A stretch of DNA of 64,000 nucleotides, taken from contig JASGKH010000002.1 in NCBI GenBank assembly GCA_047600785.1, positions 372,001 to 436,000 on the forward strand, read 5' to 3'. Positions within the stretch are counted from its first letter, which is position 1. Each line of letters opens with the position of its first letter. Below the pieces are notes generated by a model. The model saw only the letters and a program-made list of their open reading frames with translations. It made no database searches and was not told the origin of the DNA. Below, piece by piece: positions 1 to 9,185 of the stretch. This DNA comes from Breznakibacter sp047600785. GTDB taxonomy: Bacteria; Bacteroidota; Bacteroidia; Bacteroidales; Marinilabiliaceae. The translations under genes were made by a program, and so were the position numbers.

Positions 1-34
1 GGGATGGTACTGTCATCTTTTTAAATCAGGAAAA

Positions 35-589
35 ATGTCAAAGAAGGTATTTGTGTTTTTAGCACCGGGTTTTGAGGAAGTTGAGGCCATTACGCCTATT
101 GACGTGCTCCGCAGGGCTGGCTTGGATGTCACCACTGTTTCCATTACCGATGACCGGAAAGTGGTTGGTTCGCATCACATTGAAGTCGTGTCCGATGTGC
201 TTTTGTCCGAAATTGATCTTGGACGGGCCGATGTGTTGTTGCTTCCCGGCGGAATGCCCGGAACAAACAATTTGAATGCCTGTGGTGTTTTAAAAGCGGC
301 TTTGGTGGAGCATAGTGCCAAAAACAAATTGGTTGCCGCCATTTGTGCCGCTCCGTTGGTGCTTGGGGAGCTGGGGCTGCTCGATGGGCACACGGCTACT
401 TGCTATCCCGGCCATGAGCCGCGGTTAAAAGGAGCTAACGTCACCTCGAACCAGGTCGAAGTGTCGTTACCTTTTGTGACCGGCAGGGGGGCAGGGGCTT
501 CCATGGAATTTTCATTGACCTTGGTCACCCTGCTGGCCGGTTCCAAAACGGCTGGCGAATTGGCGGCAAAAATGATGGTGTTGCGCTGA
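35..589 (+). CDS. DJ-1/PfpI family protein (YajL/DJ-1-like)
   Basis: This 184-residue protein has the length and fold signature of DJ-1/YajL proteins, which act as chaperone, deglycase or glyoxalase-like enzymes on oxidised or glycated substrates in the cytoplasm. The acidic residue E17 in GFEEVEAI and the nucleophile-elbow cysteine C104 in AAICAAPL match the conserved Glu/Cys pair of the family. A PGGMPG loop lies near residues 71-76. The gene lies at the window edge; its start ATG follows an AT-rich leader and there is no earlier in-frame start in view. It is followed by a separate outer-membrane protein gene about 75 bases on. The family call is firm; the actual substrate is not known. Confidence 0.9.
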   Translation: MSKKVFVFLAPGFEEVEAITPIDVLRRAGLDVTTVSITDDRKVVGSHHIEVVSDVLLSEIDLGRADVLLLPGGMPGTNNLNACGVLKAALVEHSAKNKLVAAICAAPLVLGELGLLDGHTATCYPGHEPRLKGANVTSNQVEVSLPFVTGRGAGASMEFSLTLVTLLAGSKTAGELAAKMMVLR

Positions 590-665
590 GTGCAGCGTAT
601 ACCTTTGTCCAAATTGGTGTTTGAAAAAGACGGATATTGAATATTTATTAATCAAAAGTGAAACA

Positions 666-1151
666 ATGAGAAAAACAGTTTTGGTTTTATTTGCCTTGAT
701 GCTAGGCACAGTGGCTTTTGCCCAGATCAACGACCATGCCTTGGGCTTGCGCCTGGGTGGAAGTAATTCGGTGAGCAACGAAATTTCGTACCAGCACGGA
801 TTATCGAATAAGAATCGCTTTGAGGCCGACCTGGGCTTGCGTAACCATAAATACTATTCCGCATTCAGCTTATCGGGTGTTTACCAATGGGTTTGGGGCA
901 TCGAATCGGGTTTTTCGTGGTATGCGGGCGTGGGTGGCCAGTTGGGATCATGGAGCTGGAAAGACAAATATTCCGGGGATGATGATTCCGGTACATGGTT
1001 AGCCGTTTTGGGGCAGATTGGTATCGAATACCAATTTACCGAAATACCCATCCAGATCTCTATCGATACCCGTCCCAGCATTGGGTTGGTGAACTACAAC
1101 AGCGAATTGGGCTATTGGGATTTGGCGTTGGGCATCCGCTATACGTTTTAA
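666..1151 (+). CDS. Small outer-membrane beta-barrel protein (porin-family-like)
   Basis: This 161-residue protein opens with a signal peptide (MRKTVLVLFALMLGTVAFAQ, cut after the AQ). The rest alternates polar and aromatic residues as in a beta barrel and ends in an aromatic residue (YTF), the usual C-terminal signature of outer-membrane proteins. The start at 666 is preferred over an upstream in-frame TTG at 621, because the extra 15 residues would bury the signal peptide and a TTTG/TATTT promoter-like pair overlaps that TTG. A terminator follows at 1180. No enzymatic motif is visible; a structural or small-porin role is inferred. Confidence 0.75.
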   Translation: MRKTVLVLFALMLGTVAFAQINDHALGLRLGGSNSVSNEISYQHGLSNKNRFEADLGLRNHKYYSAFSLSGVYQWVWGIESGFSWYAGVGGQLGSWSWKDKYSGDDDSGTWLAVLGQIGIEYQFTEIPIQISIDTRPSIGLVNYNSELGYWDLALGIRYTF

Positions 1152-1179
1152 TTCGGAATATCAGTCCAAACAAGATAAA

Positions 1180-1203
1180 AGCGGCCGTGAGGCTGCTTTT
1201 TTT
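1180..1203 (+). terminator. Rho-independent terminator after the barrel gene
   Basis: AGCGGCC pairs with GGCTGCT (one G:U) around a GTGA loop and is followed by seven T. It lies 28 bases after the barrel-protein stop codon. Confidence 0.8.
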
Positions 1204-1332
1204 GTTTACAGAAGGCAGGACTGAAGGTGGTAGAGCCTTGTGTGATGGATTTAAGCGCAATGGGTTTCCATTTGCCGGCATTAAAAGATTGAAACTTTTT
1301 CACTCGGGAATTTCGAACCCCAAACGCTTCGC

Positions 1333-3870
1333 TTACAGTTTAATGTTCACCTGTCCCCTAATCCCAAAGCTGGGAGCCCCGGTCTGCGATTTAGGGGCGA
1401 CCCGCCAAACGGCATCAATCCTGAAGAACCGGAGAATGTTCTCGACCCCGGCGCCCACCTCTAAATAGGGTTTGCCGTTGTATGAGGTGGAGAAAGGCAG
1501 ATCGATCAGGTTATTGTGCTGGTTTAACGACCCTACCATGGCCTTGGCCGATACGACTTCGCGTAGCCCTAGCTTTTTCAACAGCGGCAAACGGTTAAAG
1601 AAGAAACCGTTCATGTGGTACTCCATGTAAGAGTGCAAGTATTTGTCGTGGACAAATTCCAAATAGTCCATCATGTTAAAATCGTAGGTGTAGAACCCGT
1701 ATGTTTCGTTGCCGCGTGGAATATCGAGGAACGAGTAAGGCATTTTACCGACGTAGGCGCCCCCTTCAAACGCATACATCAACAAGGCCTGGCCAAGGTA
1801 TACGTTGTGCTTGTAGCTTGCATGTACCCGTGCGTACGGATGGGTTTGGTCATTCACCCATGTTTGGCCGCCGCCCAGCGTAAGATGGATAATGGGACGG
1901 TACGCGGACGAATAGTAGAACCTCAGGAATCCGTTGTCGATGTATTTTTCTTTCCAGCTCCAGCGAAAGTCAATATTGAGATCGAGGCTGGATACGGACG
2001 CAAGGGGAGTACCGTTTTGGGTGAACGGATAAAATTCGGGAGAGAAGTGTTTGCTCCAGTTTGTGCCGAATTTGGAGGAAAAACCGCTTCGCCATTCGTG
2101 TTCGTAACTGGCGCCAACTTTTTGCTGGCGTTGCAGCTCGTCCAGTTCATCACGTTTAAACAGGTGCGACACCAAATTGCTTTCCGACGGGGAGAGCATG
2201 TTCTCGTACAGGTAAAGGATCTTTTCGTTTTCGCCCACGCGGACGATATCGTCCGACCACCATATTTTAGCGACCTGCCGCGTGGGGGTGTCGAACTTAT
2301 AGCCATAACCCAAACGCCCCATGAATTGCTGGTTGCGCGTGCCGTAACCCAAACCGCCCCATGCCATCCATTTTTGCGATATTTCGCTGGAGGTACGGGC
2401 CCCGAAGAAAAGGTGGGTGCCTTCGACTTTATTGAAATTGAAGAAATAATCGTAAGGCCCCAGTTCGATACGCCCCACGTCATAATAGCCGGTCATGTAC
2501 ATTTGTGCCAGCTTGTCGATGAATTTTATGGTGGGGATTTGGTTGATGGAGTCGATGGCCGCCATCACCGACTTGTCCTGGTCGCTCAGTTCCATATGGC
2601 GGATGGATTGCCAGTAGTTTGAATCGCGACGGTAGGCCCCTGGTTGTTTCACCGATTCGTAGTTGAGTTTCGATGAGCTGAGCTTGAGGGGCTCTGTTGG
2701 GTTCACATCCACTTTGCTGATGGAGGATACTTGCTTGAACGCCACTTCCAGCCGCTTTTTGTCGTCGCTGGTATTGATGGGGATATAGTCGATGTTGGCT
2801 TCGATAAGGTTGGTTTTGAAAAAGGGGACCGAATCGCCGGCCATTTGGTATGAAGAGGCCAGGCGCATCTTTTTCAGGAAATTGATGTTGCCCTTCTCGC
2901 TCAAGGTGGCGTCTATTTCGACCAGCGAAAAACGGTTGGTCTCTATCACCATTTGTCCCCTGAACGTTTTATCGCCCTGGCGCCGCGGCACAAACCTGAC
3001 GGTGTATTGCTTGGTGCCATTCACATTGGTCGAATCCTTCAGGTAATATTTGTAATAAAACCAACCGTTGTCGGCCAATGGGCTCACAAAGTTTTGGGTA
3101 AACAGGTTGATGAAGTTGTCGTAAAAGTTCACCTCAATGTCCAACCCACTGGTGTAACCCGATATTTCATAATCGGCCAATACCCCGAGTCCCGTGGTGT
3201 TATCTGCCAGAATGGTCGATTTCTGCTTCAATGGCTCACGTTGGAATTCGTTGCGTACCAGCTGTTCCGAAAAGTAGACAGGCAGGAAACGGCTGCTGTC
3301 GTCCGATGTTTTGAATACCGATGGGTTTTGTCTGAACACCCTGGAATTGGCCAGTTTGTTGCCCACGTTATTCAGGCTGTACTCCCAACGGGTGTATTTT
3401 TCGTAGGTGAAACGGTTCAGCTTATCGGGGTTGTTGGCGTCTTTGTTTGCCGTGACTTTGTTCATCAGCCGCCGTATCGGCCCATCGTCGGGCTTCACGT
3501 CCACCTGCTTAATGGCAACGATATCGGGGTCCATTTGCACGGTCAACTGGGTGGTGGTGCCTTTGCGGATAACCATGTATGTTGGGCGGTAACCAACGGT
3601 CGAGAAATGGACCGTGTCGTAAGGAAACGTGCCGGATAACTTAAAATATCCCGCGGTATCGGTCACGGTGCCAATGGAAGTTTTGGGAAAAAATACGTTC
3701 ACAAAACCGATCGCTTCGTTGGTCGTTTTGTCATAAACATGCCCCGTTATAGTGGTTCGTTGTGCAAGGGCATTGGGTAAAGCGGTCAAAAAAAGGAACA
3801 CCAAAATCGATATTCCCGTTGCGCAAGACCATTGCGGTTTTTTTTGATTATGGACATTCATCCGCACCAT
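1333..3870 (-). CDS. DUF5686 / carboxypeptidase-regulatory-like outer-membrane protein
   Basis: An 845-residue exported protein. A signal peptide (about residues 1-36, ending in ALAQ) is followed by a carboxypeptidase-regulatory-like beta-sandwich (ITGHVYDKTTNEAIGFVNV, about residues 40-120). The long remainder has the composition of the DUF5686 family, with many aromatic beta strands and a C-terminal barrel ending in a hydrophobic strand (VNIKL). These proteins are common in Bacteroidota outer membranes; their function is unknown. The gene stands alone: the next minus-strand gene upstream is over 500 bases away. Long open frames on the opposite strand across it are shadows. The family call rests on architecture and length. 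Confidence 0.8.
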   Translation of the reverse strand: MVRMNVHNQKKPQWSCATGISILVFLFLTALPNALAQRTTITGHVYDKTTNEAIGFVNVFFPKTSIGTVTDTAGYFKLSGTFPYDTVHFSTVGYRPTYMVIRKGTTTQLTVQMDPDIVAIKQVDVKPDDGPIRRLMNKVTANKDANNPDKLNRFTYEKYTRWEYSLNNVGNKLANSRVFRQNPSVFKTSDDSSRFLPVYFSEQLVRNEFQREPLKQKSTILADNTTGLGVLADYEISGYTSGLDIEVNFYDNFINLFTQNFVSPLADNGWFYYKYYLKDSTNVNGTKQYTVRFVPRRQGDKTFRGQMVIETNRFSLVEIDATLSEKGNINFLKKMRLASSYQMAGDSVPFFKTNLIEANIDYIPINTSDDKKRLEVAFKQVSSISKVDVNPTEPLKLSSSKLNYESVKQPGAYRRDSNYWQSIRHMELSDQDKSVMAAIDSINQIPTIKFIDKLAQMYMTGYYDVGRIELGPYDYFFNFNKVEGTHLFFGARTSSEISQKWMAWGGLGYGTRNQQFMGRLGYGYKFDTPTRQVAKIWWSDDIVRVGENEKILYLYENMLSPSESNLVSHLFKRDELDELQRQQKVGASYEHEWRSGFSSKFGTNWSKHFSPEFYPFTQNGTPLASVSSLDLNIDFRWSWKEKYIDNGFLRFYYSSAYRPIIHLTLGGGQTWVNDQTHPYARVHASYKHNVYLGQALLMYAFEGGAYVGKMPYSFLDIPRGNETYGFYTYDFNMMDYLEFVHDKYLHSYMEYHMNGFFFNRLPLLKKLGLREVVSAKAMVGSLNQHNNLIDLPFSTSYNGKPYLEVGAGVENILRFFRIDAVWRVAPKSQTGAPSFGIRGQVNIKL

Positions 3871-4392
3871 TCGTCTGTATTCTTCTCCGTTTAAGTGATA
3901 AAAATAGTCGAATCGTGTGTGGTTGGAACTTGTTTTTGAACAATTAACATATTTTATGAATGGGTCGAACGCTTTCGGTTTAATCGGATTTTGTTGGTTT
4001 TTAGCGGGTTTTGAGGAGAAACAACCAGGGCTTTGCGGTCAATGGGGCTGCCGGCTTTCTTTGGAAATACCGGAAGAAACGTTTGGCGTTGGCCGCTAGG
4101 CGCCGTGTGGATGGTATTTAAACGTTTTTGGCGTCAAAAAGACAGACGGTTATCTGAAGCTTCCGGTTGTTGGTTTTGGGGTTCGGTTTTCCCGTTGTCT
4201 GAAAGGGTTAACCCTTTTGCTAAAAAGGGATATTGGTTTTGCCCAAAAGGGTTAACCCTTTTACTTAAAAGCAGTAACCCTTTTGAGCCGTTCCGTTGCC
4301 AGGCCTGGGTGCTGGAACAATCTGGGTTGGACGAATGTGGTACGCCTTTGTTGCATTGACCGGTACCTTTTTCCCGCGGATTGCTTTTTTCT
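3871..4392. other. Intergenic spacer with palindromic repeats
   Basis: About 520 bases without a convincing gene. Short open frames on the plus strand have the low-complexity, Trp/Gly/Phe-rich translation of non-coding DNA. The only structured content is a group of GTTAACCC palindromes at 4202-4285, listed separately. Confidence 0.6.
4202..4285. repeat. Repeated GTTAACCC palindromes
   Basis: Two palindromes, AAAGGGTTAACCCTTT at 4202-4217 and AAAAGGGTTAACCCTTTT at 4245-4262, are followed by a half copy (TAACCCTTTTG) at 4275-4285. An AAAAAGGG half-site lies between the two full copies. The two full copies are 43 bases apart, close to four helical turns, as in paired operators. They lie between the starts of the DUF5686 gene (minus) and the end of the SemiSWEET gene (minus). 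No regulator is encoded nearby that can be matched to them. Confidence 0.7.
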
Positions 4393-4662
4393 TTAATTGC
4401 TGTCCTTATCCCTGCGTTCCAGTTTAATCTTCAATACCAAAATGGTTAAGGCGGGGATAATGGCAACCGTGTTGGCCAGCACGATGGGGATGGCATTGAG
4501 GAGAAGGCCGTAAGCCAACCAAAATACAATGCCCAGCGAGTTGGCAATGTACATCGATAGTGAAATGCCGGTCACGTTGCGTGTCCGGATGATACGGATT
4601 GCCTGCGGGAACATGGCCACCGTGGTCAGTATGGCTGCGATGGAGCCTATCGCGTCTATCAT
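4393..4662 (-). CDS. SemiSWEET-type sugar transporter (PQ-loop protein)
   Basis: An 89-residue membrane protein of three helices, the size of a bacterial SemiSWEET, which dimerises to form a small sugar-transport unit in the inner membrane. The PQ motif lies at residues 19-20 in helix 1 (MFPQAIRI) and is followed by the short RTRNVTGIS loop typical of the MtN3/PQ-loop family. It begins 33 bases after the end of the potD gene on the same strand, so it may be the last gene of the potABCD transcript. Substrate is not readable from the sequence. Confidence 0.88.
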   Translation of the reverse strand: MIDAIGSIAAILTTVAMFPQAIRIIRTRNVTGISLSMYIANSLGIVFWLAYGLLLNAIPIVLANTVAIIPALTILVLKIKLERRDKDSN

Positions 4663-4695
4663 GGAAAGCGTATAAAGGTTGCAAAAAAACGTGGA

Positions 4696-6055
4696 TCAGG
4701 AGCTGGAAGTCTTAAGCTTTGCAAACCGTCTCTGCTTTCCAAAAAACTTTTTTAGCCTGCTGACGATAAGCCACGACGAAACAACAGCCAGAAACAAGAG
4801 TATTGCCACGGCCATTCCTTTATTCAGGCTATCGCCCTTTGCACGGCTCCACATTTCAAGAACCGTGTCGTTCTTATCCAGAAAGTCGTTGATGGTGGCA
4901 CATCTGTCGACGATGGATCTGTCGGGGTATTGGATGTGGTTGAGTTTGAGGCTGTCGTGCCCGGGGCCAAAAAAATAGCTCAGGTTGACGGTTTTTTCAA
5001 GCGTCGAATCGGCCATGGCCTCTGCAATTTCGGGGGTCCCGATGGCACTGGTGAAGCCGCTCACGTCCATATTGCGCAATGCAGCCTCCGACTGGCAAAG
5101 AAAGCTTAAGAAATAACTGGCGGCTTTTTGGTTACGGGCATACTTGGGAATGACCCACCCGTCGAACCAAACGTTGCTGCCTTCTTCAGGCACCACATAA
5201 TCGAGGGTCACGTTTACGCTTTGGGCTTCATCAATGGCCCATACGGCGTCACCGCTCCATGCATAGCTTAACCAGATCTCGCCCTTGGTCATCATTTCCT
5301 TGCCGAAATCGGCTTCCCAACCGGCCAGATTAGGTTTTAGGGCCTTTAGCTGTTGTTCCGCCATTTCGATGTCCTGGGGTGTGTGGTCATTGGCCACTTG
5401 GTAAATGGTCCGCCGCCCGCTGGCAATTTGATCGTAAAAGCCGTAAATGACCGCCACGTTGTATGCGTCCCAATAGCTATCCTTCATCAATATCTTTCCC
5501 TTGTTTCCGGTATCCCACAAACAGGCCCAGGTCGATACTTCATCGGCCGTTTTGTAATGTGTGTTGTATAGTATCCCCGAAGTTCCCCACATGTACGGCA
5601 CCACATAATCCCCGGCATCTATTTCGGGAGTGTTGAACGCTTTTATCTGTTCGCGGATAAAAGGGGAGATGTTGCCGAAATGTTGCGCGGCATCGCCAAT
5701 GTCCTTTTGATAGGGAAGCAACAGGTCGTTTTTCAGCATCCGTTCTATGATCGCCTGGGTGGGACAGACCAGATCGAAAATCTTCCTGCCCCAAAGCGAT
5801 TTTGGTGTACATTACCTCGGTCATGTCAAAAACCTGGTAAACGATTTTTACGTCTTCACCGGTCTGGTCTTTGTACCATTGTGGAAATTCGGCCAACAGG
5901 TCCTCGTCGATGTAGTCGGCCCAGTTGTATATTTTCAACACATGGCGGCGCGACGAATCTTTTTCCCTGCAACTGCCAAAGGTAAGTGTTACGGCCATGT
6001 ACAACAGCATCACCGCAATGCGGGACAACGGGCGGATGGTTTTTGGGACAGCCAT
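4696..6055 (-). pseudogene. potD: PotD-type polyamine-binding lipoprotein, interrupted by a one-base frameshift
   Basis: The first part (from 6055) has a lipoprotein signal peptide with lipobox Cys at about residue 29 (TFGSC) and the PotD opening YNWADYIDEDLL. The second part (to 4696) continues the solute-binding fold (VPYMWGTSGI, GEIWLSYAWSGD, DYVVPEEGSNVWFDGW). The two lie in different frames. Removing one base from the AAAA run at 5777-5780 joins EDF to DLVCPTQAII and gives a 452-residue protein. The intact protein would bind spermidine or putrescine outside the inner membrane and feed PotBC. It starts 2 bases after the potC stop. A hydrophobic segment near the C-terminus (VAILLFLAVVSSWLIV) is unusual for a periplasmic binding lipoprotein. 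A real lesion or a sequence error cannot be told apart here. Confidence 0.85.
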
Positions 6056-6057
6056 GG

Positions 6058-6846
6058 TTATACGCGTTTTTTTGTGGCCCTGTGGTTAATTACAAGCAAC
6101 AAAACCAGCACGGAAACAAAAATGATGGCCGACAAAGGCCTCAGTTCCGGTGTCAGTCCTCCTTTGCGGGCATCGGCGTAAATATAGGTCGATAAGGTCT
6201 CCAGCCCTTCGTTGCCAATGGTAAAAAGAGTGACCACAAAATCGTCGATGGACAGGGTAAATGCTAAAATAAACCCACTGATCATTCCCGGTTTAAGCTC
6301 AGGGAGGAGTATCTTACGGAGGGCCGTCAATGGGGTGGCGCCCAGATCCAGCGCTGCTTCGTAAAGGTTTTCGTTCATGCGTTGCAAACGGGGCAATACA
6401 CTCAGTACCACATAGGGCGTGCAGAAAGTGATGTGTGCCAGTATTACCGTGGTATATCCCTGTGAAATGCCCAGGCTGACGAAAAGTAAAAAAAGCGAGA
6501 TGGCGGTAATAATGTCGGGGTTGAGGATGGGAATGGTGTTGGCCAGTTTGATGGCCTTACGCGACCTCGGTTGCAGGTTATGGATGCCGATGGCGGCCAG
6601 CGTGCCCAGAACGGTCGACGCAAATGCGGTCGCCAGGCCGATGATCAGTGTGTTCCACAAAGCACTGCCCAACGAATGGTGGACATCGCCGTGAAACAAC
6701 GAGGCGTAAAGCTTTAACGAAAAACCTGTCCAGTTACCCAATACTTTTGCTTCGGTAAAGGAAAAAACAATGATCAGCAATATGGGGGCATAAAGCAATG
6801 CCAGGAGCAGGGCCAGATAGGCGTACGACAAGAACTGGCGGTTCAT
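6058..6846 (-). CDS. potC: Spermidine/putrescine ABC transporter permease PotC
   Basis: A 262-residue inner-membrane permease with about six helices. The EAA loop that docks the ATPase is visible as YEAALDLGATPLTALRKI followed by LPELKPG. The chosen ATG overlaps the potB stop as ATGA, the usual sign of translational coupling; a longer frame upstream lacks a membrane-protein-like sequence. It sits third in potA-potB-potC-potD, all on the minus strand, so it is expected to pair with PotB to import polyamines. Confidence 0.93.
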   Translation of the reverse strand: MNRQFLSYAYLALLLALLYAPILLIIVFSFTEAKVLGNWTGFSLKLYASLFHGDVHHSLGSALWNTLIIGLATAFASTVLGTLAAIGIHNLQPRSRKAIKLANTIPILNPDIITAISLFLLFVSLGISQGYTTVILAHITFCTPYVVLSVLPRLQRMNENLYEAALDLGATPLTALRKILLPELKPGMISGFILAFTLSIDDFVVTLFTIGNEGLETLSTYIYADARKGGLTPELRPLSAIIFVSVLVLLLVINHRATKKRV

Positions 6847-7643
6847 ATCAGGCCTCCTTCCCCGGCCGCTTTGGCATTGCTGTCGCTGTTGAGCAACGAC
6901 GTGATGCCGATGAGCAGCAGCATGACCAGCGACAGTGCGGCACCGTAATTCCACATGCCGTTGTAAATGTTTTCCTGCAATGTGGTGCCAAACATCTTTA
7001 TGTTATTGATGGTTAATAGCTCTGCAATGGCAAAGGTGCTTATTACGGGCATGAACACCATCATGATGCCGCTGGCGATTCCCGGGAACGAAAGGGGCAC
7101 AATGGTGCGAAGAAATACTTGCCGGGGAGTGGCCCCAAGATCTTGTGCCGCTTCGATCAGGTTCTTATCGGTCTTTTGGAGCACATTGTATATGGGATAT
7201 ATCATGAACGGCAGGAAATTGTAAACCATGCCAAAAAGCAATGATCCCTGCCCCAACTGGATTCTCAGAAAATCGAACAGTGCCACGGTGGCCAGCGTTC
7301 GGATCAGGAAATTCACCCACATGGGCAAAATGAACAGGATAACCAGAATACGGGCGTGTTTATATTCCAGCCGGCTTAGGATGAATGCGGCCGGGTAACC
7401 CAGCAACAGGCAAAGAAAAGTGGTCACGATGGCAATGCCCACCGAGTAGATAAAGGTATTCATGGCCTCGGGCTGCATCCAGAATTTCCGGAAATTGGCC
7501 AGCGAGAAATGGCCCTCGTTACTGGTAAATGCGTAAAAGGCAATGAGGCCAAGCGGAATAATGACGAAACATGTGAGGAATGCCACATAGGGGATGGACC
7601 AGTTCCTCCTTTTGCCCAGGAATGAAAATAGTTGTTGTTGCAC
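6843..7643 (-). CDS. potB: Spermidine/putrescine ABC transporter permease PotB
   Basis: A 266-residue permease with an EAA loop (IEAAQDLGATPRQVFLRTI, then PLSFPG). The start is uncertain. I chose the GTG at 7643, 11 bases after the potA stop, because the first transmembrane helix (IPYVAFLTCFVIIPLGLI) follows closely, and the longer frame upstream overlaps potA and reads as unrelated basic sequence. With PotC it would form the channel of the polyamine importer. Confidence 0.9.
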   Translation of the reverse strand: MQQQLFSFLGKRRNWSIPYVAFLTCFVIIPLGLIAFYAFTSNEGHFSLANFRKFWMQPEAMNTFIYSVGIAIVTTFLCLLLGYPAAFILSRLEYKHARILVILFILPMWVNFLIRTLATVALFDFLRIQLGQGSLLFGMVYNFLPFMIYPIYNVLQKTDKNLIEAAQDLGATPRQVFLRTIVPLSFPGIASGIMMVFMPVISTFAIAELLTINNIKMFGTTLQENIYNGMWNYGAALSLVMLLLIGITSLLNSDSNAKAAGEGGLI

Positions 7644-7654
7644 GCGTTGCGGGT

Positions 7655-9040
7655 TTAAACGGTTCCAATGTGTATTGAATCGGATGCGAACGAGATACCC
7701 ACTAGATCGCCGTCGTCCCACACATCGTTGGTGTTCACGTAAATGTGCTCGTGCTGGTGGTTGCCGGTAATCGTCAGGTGGTAGTGGTTGCCCTTGTAGA
7801 GGATAAAACTGATACGTCCGAAAAACGTACCATCCTCTACGTTGTCGTGCAATACCACTTTGTCAAAATCGATACGTACGTTTACCTTGCTGCCGTAGGG
7901 AAGCGTGGTCGGTTCGTGGAGCTTGATGTTCTTCCCCATTACCCTCACATGGTGTTTATCTGCCACGACCCCTTCGAACATGTTGCAAACTCTCTCTTTC
8001 TTCATCACATGGATGTCGGACGGCTTAACTTTCAACCCCACGGTTTTCCCCACTTCAAAGCTGTGATAGTCCTGTACCATAAATTCATAGCCTTCGGGAG
8101 TGGTTATCATCATTTCGTAGTGGATTCCCTTAAAAATGCACGAGGTGATCTGCCCCTTGAACTGTGCCGTTTCCGATATATCGGACAGATATAGATCTTC
8201 CGGGCGGACCACTACGTCGACCGATTCGTTTCTGGCGAATCCTTTGTCGACACATTCGAACCGGTGCCCTGCAAATTCCACCAGGCTGTCATCGATCATT
8301 TTGCCGTTTAATATGTTGCTTTCCCCAATAAAGTCGGCGACAAATGAGTTGGAGGGTTCGTTGTATATTTCTGTTGGACTGCCTATTTGCTGGATCTTGC
8401 CTTCGCTCATGACCACGATGGTGTCGCTCAACGTCAATGCTTCCTCCTGGTCGTGGGTGACATATACAAAGGTAATGCCCAGTTTCTTATGCATGGCTTT
8501 GATCTCCATCTGCATCTCTTTCCGCATTTTAAGGTCAAGGGCGGCAAGAGGTTCATCGAGCAGCAATACCTCCGGGGCGTTGACAATGGCCCTTGCGATG
8601 GCCACGCGTTGTTGTTGCCCGCCCGACAGGGAGTCGACGTCGCGTTCCTCGTAGTCGGTCATGCTTACCATTTTCAAAACTTGCTTTACCTTGTGGGCTA
8701 TTTCGTCGGAAGGGAGCTTTTTTAGTTGAAGCCCGAATGCGATGTTATTAAATACATTCAGGTGCGGGAAAAGCGCGTATTTCTGGAACACTGTGTTTAC
8801 CGGCCTTTGGTGGGGCGGCACTTCGGTTACGTTGGTACCTGCAATGCCAATGGTTCCCTTTTTTGCCTTCAGGAAACCTGCGATCAATCTGAGCAATGTG
8901 GTTTTTCCACAGCCCGATGGGCCCAGGATGGTCACAAACTCACCTTTTTTAACGGCAAGGTTGATATTCTTTAATACAGTTTTGTCGCCCAATGAATGGG
9001 ATACTTCCCTGATCGAGATAATGTGTTCTGTATCCTGCAT
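7655..9040 (-). CDS. potA: Spermidine/putrescine ABC transporter ATPase PotA
   Basis: A 461-residue ATPase that powers the PotBC permease. Counting from the ATG at 9040, Walker A is GPSGCGKTT (40-48), the signature LSGGQQQR (138-145), Walker B VLLLDEP (158-164) and the H-loop H196. After the ATPase core comes a long C-terminal region with TOBE-like beta strands. It is about 80 residues longer than E. coli PotA (378 residues) and appears to hold a second TOBE-like repeat, which could serve regulation. The ATG at 9040 is preferred to a longer frame because the upstream 63 residues are Cys/His-rich and unlike the family. A TATATTTG box lies 47 bases upstream. Confidence 0.95.
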   Translation of the reverse strand: MQDTEHIISIREVSHSLGDKTVLKNINLAVKKGEFVTILGPSGCGKTTLLRLIAGFLKAKKGTIGIAGTNVTEVPPHQRPVNTVFQKYALFPHLNVFNNIAFGLQLKKLPSDEIAHKVKQVLKMVSMTDYEERDVDSLSGGQQQRVAIARAIVNAPEVLLLDEPLAALDLKMRKEMQMEIKAMHKKLGITFVYVTHDQEEALTLSDTIVVMSEGKIQQIGSPTEIYNEPSNSFVADFIGESNILNGKMIDDSLVEFAGHRFECVDKGFARNESVDVVVRPEDLYLSDISETAQFKGQITSCIFKGIHYEMMITTPEGYEFMVQDYHSFEVGKTVGLKVKPSDIHVMKKERVCNMFEGVVADKHHVRVMGKNIKLHEPTTLPYGSKVNVRIDFDKVVLHDNVEDGTFFGRISFILYKGNHYHLTITGNHQHEHIYVNTNDVWDDGDLVGISFASDSIHIGTV

Positions 9041-9086
9041 GTGCAAACGCTGAAATGGATGTGTGCAATTGGTTTGTTTAACGGCC

Positions 9087-9094
9087 TCAAATAT
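9087..9094 (-). promoter_or_regulatory. Probable -7 promoter box for potABCD
   Basis: On the minus strand TATATTTG matches the Bacteroidota -7 consensus TAnnTTTG and lies about 47 bases before potA. No convincing TTTG -33 element is seen at the usual spacing, so the call is tentative. Confidence 0.4.
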
Positions 9095-9185
9095 ACACAA
9101 TGGGATAGGATGGATGTGGGGATGTGCTTTAGAATGTCCATAATTTTTGTGCATGCAGGCAAAATGCGGGCGGTTGCTTAAGTTT

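Noticed and set aside
1615..2622. A 335-codon plus-strand frame, and a further one at 2953-3639, opposite the DUF5686 gene
   Set aside because: They lie entirely against a clearly coding exported protein, and their translations show no domain or signal; shadows of high-complexity coding DNA.
3762..4359. Short plus-strand open frames in the spacer after the DUF5686 start
   Set aside because: Trp/Cys/Gly-rich, no start context, and one runs through the palindromic repeats; non-coding.
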